Shown piece after piece: positions 32,155 to 37,107 of a stretch of DNA of 37,107 nucleotides. Position 1 is the stretch's first letter, and each line of letters starts with the position of its first letter. The position numbers were made by a program, and so were the translations under genes. The notes beneath the pieces are model-generated. The model saw nothing but the letters and a program-made list of their open reading frames with translations. It was not told the DNA's origin and did no database searches. Source of the DNA: a virus; IMG/VR virus record IMGVR_UViG_3300010153_000032, positions 1-37,107 of that record; one strand, written 5' to 3'.

Positions 32155-32832
32155 ATGGCAAAGTACAAATTCGCAAACGATCGTCCAAAAAACAACAAAA
32201 AAGGTTACAGATTCTTACTATCACTTAACGAAGAACAAAAAAAAGCAAAAGGAGAGATTTACCACAACACAATTTCAACAATTATCGGAAAAGCAGGTTC
32301 TGGAAAAACATTACTAGCGTGTCAAATTGCACTACATCAATTACTTGAAAAACACATAACAAAAATAATAATAACAAGACCAACAGTGTCTAAAGAAGAT
32401 ATGGGACATCTACCTGGAAACATTAAAGAAAAGATGGATCCATGGGTAGCTCCGATATATTCAAACATGTATCAGTTATTAAGAAAGGAAAGAATTGATA
32501 AAATGATTCAAGATGGGCAAATAGAAATAGTGCCGGTATCGTATATGAGAGGTAGAACATTCTTAAACAGTTGTGTTATTGTTGATGAATGTCAGAATCT
32601 AGATAACCAACAAACCTTCATGATTGTGCAAAGAATCGGTAAAGGAAGTAGAATGATGTTCTGTGGAGATAGTGATCAGGTGGATTTGAAGCGACAGATG
32701 GATAGTGGATTAGCATTCTTGTCAAAAATTACAAATGTAGAAGGATTACATACGATTAAACTGTTAGAAAATCATAGACACCCAATACTAGATAATTTGA
32801 TTCCAAAATATACTGAAAAGGGTATATCATAG
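32155..32832 (+). CDS. phoH: PhoH-like ATPase
   Basis: A 225-residue PhoH-family P-loop ATPase. Walker A is GKAGSGKT at residues 45-52 and Walker B is VIVDECQN; GDSDQVDL and ENHRHP late in the protein fit family motifs. PhoH genes are widespread in marine phages; the role is unsettled, with suggestions of RNA-linked or phosphate-stress functions. An earlier in-frame ATG at 32023 would place the coding region through the terminator, so I choose 32155, which has AGGAGAG five bases upstream. It sits between capsid and neck genes in its own unit. Confidence 0.93.
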   Translation: MAKYKFANDRPKNNKKGYRFLLSLNEEQKKAKGEIYHNTISTIIGKAGSGKTLLACQIALHQLLEKHITKIIITRPTVSKEDMGHLPGNIKEKMDPWVAPIYSNMYQLLRKERIDKMIQDGQIEIVPVSYMRGRTFLNSCVIVDECQNLDNQQTFMIVQRIGKGSRMMFCGDSDQVDLKRQMDSGLAFLSKITNVEGLHTIKLLENHRHPILDNLIPKYTEKGIS

Positions 32833-32833
32833 A

Positions 32834-32841
32834 TATTTATA
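32834..32841 (+). promoter_or_regulatory. TATTTATA element upstream of neck genes
   Basis: TATTTATA (context AGATATTTATATATACAC) starts two bases after the phoH stop and 31 bases before the next ATG. No terminator lies between, so read-through from phoH is possible. Confidence 0.52.
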
Positions 32842-32872
32842 TATACACAAACTAGACTCTAAAGGGAAGTAT

Positions 32873-34024
32873 ATGGCAACTACAAGAATATGGGATGGAA
32901 CAGCAACGTTCACTAGTGGATCGAGTACTCCATTCGGTTTATACGATTCAGATAGTGAATTTCAAACGGAAGCAGTATCAACAGCAAAATGGTGTTGCAA
33001 AAGAATGGGATATCCTATTGTAGATATTGAATTAAATCAAGACGGATTATTTGCATGTTTCGAAGAAGCAGTATCAGAATATGGAGCGCAGATAAACTTT
33101 CTCAATATTAAAGATAATTTACTGCAAATGCGTGGATCATCAACTGGAAATGAATTGTCAGGTAATAATATTACACCATCTTTAGCTAGAGTGATTGAAT
33201 TATCACAAGGATATGGATCTGAAGCAGGTGTGGGTGGAAACATTGATTATTTTAGTGGATCCATTTCTGTAACAAGTGGTAGTCAAGTATACGATCTTGA
33301 TGATTCGTCAGTAACAACATACGAATCAGGAACACCTGGAACAGATAGTATTGAAGTAAAAAGAGTATTTCACCAAGAGAGTCCAGCTATATCTAGATTC
33401 TTTGACCCATTCATGGGAACAGGACAAGGATCGCAAGCTATGTTAAATCAGTTTGGATTTGGAGGATCTGCAGCAACTAGCTTTTTAATGATGCCAATGA
33501 ATGCAGATTTGTTAAGAATACAAGCAATTGAATTTAACGACCTCATTAGAAAATCAGCATATACGTTTGAATTGGTAAATAATAAATTGAAAGTATTCCC
33601 ATCTCCGCAAGAAAACTATACAATGTATTTTCATTACATCAGAACAAGTCAAAGGAAACCAAGTGTATCAGGAGTTGGTAGTATAAGCGATTTTAGTGAC
33701 ATACCATACAACGCATTAACGTATAGTTCAATAAACGATGCGGGAAAACAGTGGATACGAAAATATGCATTAGCTAGTTCAAAAGAATTGCTAGGAACAA
33801 TTAGAAGTAAATATGGATCCATTCCAATTCCAGGAGCTGAAACCACTTTGGATGGAGATACTCTTAGGTCTGAAGCTGCGACTGAAAAGTCAGAGTTAAT
33901 TGTTCAACTTAGAGAAGATTTAGAATTAGCATCAAAACGGAATTTAATGGAACGTGAAAAGGAAATATCTGAATTCCAACAAGAACAACTTAACAGAGTT
34001 CCATTACATATATACATGGGGTAA
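32873..34024 (+). CDS. gp13: Neck protein, gp13-like
   Basis: A 383-residue protein resembling T4 gp13-type neck proteins. After a short Thr/Ser-rich opening, the block FGLYDSDSEFQTEA, RMGYPIVDIELNQDGLFACF and EEAVSEYGAQINFLN are what I expect for this family in marine phages. A Gly/Ser-rich insertion near residues 125-160 is not expected in T4. Gp13 and gp14 close the filled head and form the collar where the tail joins. The order 13-14-15 is conserved here. The weak site AGGGAAG precedes the start. Confidence 0.82.
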   Translation: MATTRIWDGTATFTSGSSTPFGLYDSDSEFQTEAVSTAKWCCKRMGYPIVDIELNQDGLFACFEEAVSEYGAQINFLNIKDNLLQMRGSSTGNELSGNNITPSLARVIELSQGYGSEAGVGGNIDYFSGSISVTSGSQVYDLDDSSVTTYESGTPGTDSIEVKRVFHQESPAISRFFDPFMGTGQGSQAMLNQFGFGGSAATSFLMMPMNADLLRIQAIEFNDLIRKSAYTFELVNNKLKVFPSPQENYTMYFHYIRTSQRKPSVSGVGSISDFSDIPYNALTYSSINDAGKQWIRKYALASSKELLGTIRSKYGSIPIPGAETTLDGDTLRSEAATEKSELIVQLREDLELASKRNLMEREKEISEFQQEQLNRVPLHIYMG

Positions 34025-34027
34025 TTT

Positions 34028-34633
34028 ATGGCTTTATTTGGAGGAGATAGAGATGTAGCACTTGTACGCACTCTTAATAGAGAGCTGCTAAATAATATCG
34101 TAGATACTACTATCGATATATTCAAGATATCCCTATATGATACTAATACTAATTTATACGGTGAATCGTTAAGAAAAATATACAAACCAGGAGTTAGAGT
34201 AGCCAGTTTAATCACTCACGAAGACCAAGCATGGTCTTCAGATGAATTCGGACCGGATATGACTCAAACCGCGATGTTTGCATTTCTAAAATATGAGTTA
34301 GAAACGGTAGCTGATGTAGTATTGGAAGTAGGTGATGTAATAGCTTGGGATGAAAAGTATTGGGAAGTGGATGGTGTAACTGAAAATCAATATTTTATGG
34401 GTAAACACGAAAAGACTACAACTGCAAAAGAAGATAGAAACATTGGTGATATGGTAGTAGGAGATCCAGAATACGGAACACCGCTACAGATAGGAGGATA
34501 TCAAGAAGTATTCGGATCTAGTTTATCTATAATAGTTAATACTCACCAATCGAGACGAAGCAAGTTGAAGATAGAAGAAATACGAAATGGTTTCAATAGA
34601 ACGACCAAGGGATTGGGGATTAGAGGAATATAA
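34028..34633 (+). CDS. gp14: Neck protein, gp14-like
   Basis: A 201-residue protein following the gp13-like gene by three bases. LYGESLRKIYKPGVRVASLI and FLKYELETVADVVLEVGDVI, then WDEKYWEVDGVTENQYFMGK fit the gp14 neck family as seen in marine T4-like phages. The C-terminus is basic (SRRSKLKIEEIRNGFN). It would join gp13 in the collar between head and tail. T4 gp14 is 256 residues, so this is a short version. Its stop overlaps the next start (TAATG). Confidence 0.78.
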   Translation: MALFGGDRDVALVRTLNRELLNNIVDTTIDIFKISLYDTNTNLYGESLRKIYKPGVRVASLITHEDQAWSSDEFGPDMTQTAMFAFLKYELETVADVVLEVGDVIAWDEKYWEVDGVTENQYFMGKHEKTTTAKEDRNIGDMVVGDPEYGTPLQIGGYQEVFGSSLSIIVNTHQSRRSKLKIEEIRNGFNRTTKGLGIRGI

Positions 34634-36348
34634 TGTCAGATCGAAAGAGAGAAATAAGAGGATCAGCTATGGGAGCTGTAGTGACGGGAACTGACCCTCT
34701 AAATAAGTTAACAGGTGCACCTCAATCTAATATTGCAACTAACCGTGGTGATCAAGTAAAACGGGATGATACTGTTAAGAATTATTATCTAGGTCTGTAT
34801 GATATAGATGAATGTATTCAATATTATTTTGATAATATAATTCAACCGACGGTAGATGATGGCGATGAATACGTAAAAGTACCAATGATATACGGATCAC
34901 CAGAAAGATGGGTATCTGTACAAGAAAATGGATATCTTAGAGATCAACAAGGAAAACTGCAAATACCTGCGATTGTTTATAGAAGAACAAGTGTTGCAAA
35001 GAATAGAAATTTAAGTAACAAATTAGATGCTAATAACCCACACTTTCACTATACATTTCAAAAACAATACAATAATAGAAACAGATATGATAACTTCGCA
35101 GTATTAAATGATATAAAACCAAGCACTGAAAATTATAACGTCGTAATACCAGATTTCGTCACATTAACGTATGAATGTATTATATGGACAGAATATGTAG
35201 AGCAAATGAATAAAATAGTTGAATCTATAAACTATGCAGAAGATTCATATTGGGGAGATCCAGAAAAATTTAAGTTTAGAGCGTTAGTTGAAGATTTCTC
35301 ATCGGAAACAGAATTAGCAGCAGATGTAGATAGAACAGTCAGAACAGCATTTACCATTAGTATGGAAGGATACATAATTCCAGATTCTATGAATAAAGCT
35401 CTTGCAGATCAAGAAGTAAAAACATTCGGACCAGTACAAACGGTATTTAATACTAGGGCTGTAGTTGAACAAGGTGGTCAGTTAATTGAAATTGAGGAAA
35501 GTCCTCCAACCACAATACCGGAAGAAGTTGTATTCGAGAATAATTATGCAGTAGAATTTGATGGAGTAGATGATTGTATAAATCTCGGAAATAATGCACT
35601 AATAAAACCTACTGATAATCTGACATATTCTATTTGGGCAAAACTGGCAGATTGGAGCGGACTTGGCCAACATCAGATAGTTGTACCGATAGGATGTGTT
35701 TCAACTGGAGGATGGAAGATAGAGCTCAGAGGAAGTTGGGCTCTAGGTGATGCCATCAAAGTTTCCAGTGATATACGAGTAACGGATACTGGTGCGGGAT
35801 CAGGCGGATATCTACATACTATAGGTACCCTAGCACTTGACAGTCAATTTGATGTAAACGGATACTCCACAGCTTTAGCTGATAGTAATGGATGGCATCA
35901 CTTTGCTATGAGTTATCAAAAGGCAACAGGAGTGCACGCATTATACATGAATGGAGTACTAATAGGTCAAGGCCAAGCAGCAGCTGGAGCTGATATATCT
36001 TATCTTAATGCATCTGCGCAAGTAATGTTAGGAGGTGATTGGGCTTCTTCTACTTCTGTTGAATCGCCATTCGCTGGCCAGTTGGATGAAGTTGCTATAT
36101 GGAATGACGTACTATCTGCAGATGAAATAGAAGCAATCTATAATAATAAAGTTCCATTTGATCTTACATCTAATAATGGACTCTATGACAGTAGTGCATC
36201 ATTACGAGGATATTGGAGAATGGGCGATCCTAGCGGAACCTGGTCTTTCCCAACGATCAAAGATGTACATACTGCACATCCATCATTTACGACTTACTTT
36301 GATGGAACTATGATTAACATGTCAGCAGATGATATTGTAACAATTTGA
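34633..36348 (+). CDS. gp15: Tail completion protein (gp15-like) fused to C-terminal LamG domain
   Basis: A 571-residue protein. The first ~285 residues fit a gp15-type tail sheath stabiliser/completion protein by size and by position after gp14, with segments YYLGLYDIDECIQYYFDNII and MEGYIIPDSMNKALADQEVK. A Pro/Glu linker follows (EESPPTTIPEE at 288-298). Residues ~303-520 are a LamG/concanavalin-like domain: YAVEFDGVDDCINLG, LTYSIWAKL, GWHHFAMSYQ, HALYMNGVLIGQ and QLDEVAIWNDVLSADEIEAI. T4 gp15 is only about 272 residues, so the lectin-like half is an addition that would be displayed at the neck. The LamG assignment is strong; the gp15 assignment rests more on context. Confidence 0.78.
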   Translation: MSDRKREIRGSAMGAVVTGTDPLNKLTGAPQSNIATNRGDQVKRDDTVKNYYLGLYDIDECIQYYFDNIIQPTVDDGDEYVKVPMIYGSPERWVSVQENGYLRDQQGKLQIPAIVYRRTSVAKNRNLSNKLDANNPHFHYTFQKQYNNRNRYDNFAVLNDIKPSTENYNVVIPDFVTLTYECIIWTEYVEQMNKIVESINYAEDSYWGDPEKFKFRALVEDFSSETELAADVDRTVRTAFTISMEGYIIPDSMNKALADQEVKTFGPVQTVFNTRAVVEQGGQLIEIEESPPTTIPEEVVFENNYAVEFDGVDDCINLGNNALIKPTDNLTYSIWAKLADWSGLGQHQIVVPIGCVSTGGWKIELRGSWALGDAIKVSSDIRVTDTGAGSGGYLHTIGTLALDSQFDVNGYSTALADSNGWHHFAMSYQKATGVHALYMNGVLIGQGQAAAGADISYLNASAQVMLGGDWASSTSVESPFAGQLDEVAIWNDVLSADEIEAIYNNKVPFDLTSNNGLYDSSASLRGYWRMGDPSGTWSFPTIKDVHTAHPSFTTYFDGTMINMSADDIVTI

Positions 36349-36356
36349 GATAATAT

Positions 36357-36578
36357 ATGATTTATGTAATATATAATATGGCTGATGTAGCAGCAATTGA
36401 ATTCGATAAAATACAACAAGAAAGCCAAGATACTTTGAGGCTATCAAACGATAAAACTAAAACCGTTCTTAAATTCAAAGGTGAAATGCCAGATTTTTTA
36501 TCTGGTCTGCCACAGTACAATCATTCGGATATTTTATCATTGATGAATACCGCAGAATGGACAACAAATCCTGAATAA
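36357..36578 (+). CDS. Small unknown protein between gp15 and gp18
   Basis: A 73-residue protein. GAGATA upstream supports the ATG at 36357; an in-frame ATG at 36378 (MADVAAIEF) is the alternative and would give 66 residues. The sequence is acidic with FKGEMPDFLSGLPQYNHSDIL in the middle. No family is recognised. It is too short and unlike a typical small terminase, although T4 has that gene nearby. An 66-base gap with no clear terminator follows. Confidence 0.5.
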   Translation: MIYVIYNMADVAAIEFDKIQQESQDTLRLSNDKTKTVLKFKGEMPDFLSGLPQYNHSDILSLMNTAEWTTNPE

Positions 36579-36644
36579 GATCAGGTGTTTGGTTCAACTG
36601 TTATATATGTATATACAATAAAACTATAATAAGGGAGTTATAAA

Positions 36645-36926
36645 ATGGCAACAGAAGAAAAAAAGTTTGATTCAGAAGAATTAGCAAAGATTAAAGATTT
36701 ACAAACAAAATATCAAACCATCACTGCTAAGATGGGACAATTAGAAGTAGATCGACTATTATTAGAACAAGCAATGCAAAGATTGGACAATTCAAAAGGT
36801 GAATTAACAGCAGAATATGAAGCTACTCAATCTGACGAAAAACAATTCGTTTCAGATCTAAATGGTAAATATGGTGCAGGTAATGTTAATATCCAAACGG
36901 GTGTATTTACTCCAAACGAAGCTTAA
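36645..36926 (+). CDS. Conserved-looking coiled-coil protein before tail sheath
   Basis: A 93-residue protein with AAGGGAG upstream. Residues ~10-72 form a coiled coil (EELAKIKDLQTKYQTITAKM), and the end has KYGAGNVNIQTGVFTP. I recall a similar small protein with a KYG-G-x-hxxxTGxFxP ending in T4-like marine phages, with no known function. Its place before the tail sheath gene suggests an assembly or tail chaperone role. Confidence 0.66.
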   Translation: MATEEKKFDSEELAKIKDLQTKYQTITAKMGQLEVDRLLLEQAMQRLDNSKGELTAEYEATQSDEKQFVSDLNGKYGAGNVNIQTGVFTPNEA

Positions 36927-36953
36927 AATAATATGTTTTGATTTACTTCTGCA

Positions 36954-36961
36954 TATTTATA
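36954..36961 (+). promoter_or_regulatory. TATTTATA element upstream of tail sheath gene
   Basis: TATTTATA is embedded in a 6-base-arm inverted repeat (GCATAT-TT-ATATGC, 36951-36964). Two more palindromes follow before the ATG: 36965-36975 (GGTCG-A-CGACC) and 36982-36995 (14 bases). AGAGGAG supplies the ribosome-binding site. The combination looks like a promoter with operator-like symmetry. Confidence 0.55.
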
Positions 36962-37010
36962 TGCGGTCGACGACCTATATAAATTATCGATAATTAGAGG
37001 AGTAAAAAAC

Positions 37011-37107
37011 ATGGCTGAAAGAATTGTAAGTCCTGGTGTATTCACCCGAGAAAAGGACCTTTCGTTTATACCACAAGGTGTTGCAGAAATAGGTGCAGCA
37101 GTAATTG
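37011..37107 (+). CDS. gp18: Tail sheath protein, N-terminal fragment (runs off the window)
   Basis: The first 32 residues are visible. SPGVFTREKDLSFIPQGVA at residues 7-25 is the typical N-terminus of T4-type tail sheath proteins in marine phages. The sheath polymerises around the tail tube and contracts to drive it into the cell. AGGAG with an AT spacer precedes the start. The rest lies beyond the right edge, so domains and length cannot be judged. Confidence 0.9.
   Translation, partial: MAERIVSPGVFTREKDLSFIPQGVAEIGAAVI

Noticed and set aside
36357-36578. Small terminase (gp16) in its T4 position
   Set aside because: Only 73 residues, without the helix-turn-helix and oligomerisation regions expected; similarity is by position only.
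8485-36961. TATAAATA read on the minus strand as T4 late promoters for antisense genes
   Set aside because: No supportable minus-strand gene lies downstream of these sites, and all sit just before + strand starts.

Overview
This window is about 37 kb of AT-rich phage genome holding the virion-structure block of a T4-like (myovirus) phage. The diagnostic genes are a T4-type large terminase (gp17), portal (gp20), prohead protease (gp21), scaffold (gp22), major capsid protein (gp23), neck/tail-completion proteins resembling gp13, gp14 and gp15, and the first 32 codons of tail sheath gp18 at the right edge. All genes I can support are on the + strand. Most are tightly packed and many are coupled by TAATG or ATGA overlaps. 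I see no tRNA, integrase, insertion sequence or CRISPR array, and no gene-free stretch longer than 300 bases.

The host is most likely a marine Bacteroidetes (flavobacterium-like) cell. The clues are a flavobacterial-looking signal peptide ending in FSQ (20809-21189), a TTG-N20-TAnnTTTA promoter in front of the bS21 gene, and Ser/Gly/Thr-rich fibre repeats of the kind I associate with flavophages. This is inference. A T4-like phage of another low-GC marine host, such as a pelagiphage, remains possible, and the many AGGAG ribosome-binding sites are unusual for Bacteroidetes.

Layout. Bases 1-15852 form a receptor-binding cassette: a giant fibre cut by the left edge and ending in a Hint (hedgehog/intein) domain; a fibre with an S74 self-cleaving chaperone; a probable concanavalin-like protein; a nucleotidyltransferase-fold protein; a 1170-residue repeat fibre; several small beta-rich proteins; and a beta-helix tailspike. 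Bases 15854-20516 hold an enzyme block: a zeta-toxin-like P-loop kinase, a cytidylyltransferase fused to a nucleic-acid-ligase-like domain, an unknown protein and a zinc-ribbon protein. Several of these begin with short peptides ending in LxE or IxE, like T4 capsid-targeting sequences. Bases 20519-21189 encode two small membrane/envelope proteins that could act in lysis. Bases 21215-32012 are the packaging and head module. Inside it sits a separate unit encoding ribosomal protein bS21, with its own promoter and a perfect terminator, followed by a hairpin-rich leader before the scaffold gene. Bases 32094-37107 are phoH, the neck genes, a gp15-LamG fusion, two small genes and gp18.

How it works together. 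Scaffold, protease and capsid all carry matching LxE/IxE cleavage sites, so head maturation appears T4-like. The same sites in the enzyme block suggest those enzymes may be packed in the head and delivered with the DNA. A recurring TATTTATA element in front of nine gene groups is the best candidate for the phage late promoter. The bS21 gene could change how host ribosomes choose start sites, which would fit the contrast between its SD-less start and the SD-rich structural genes.
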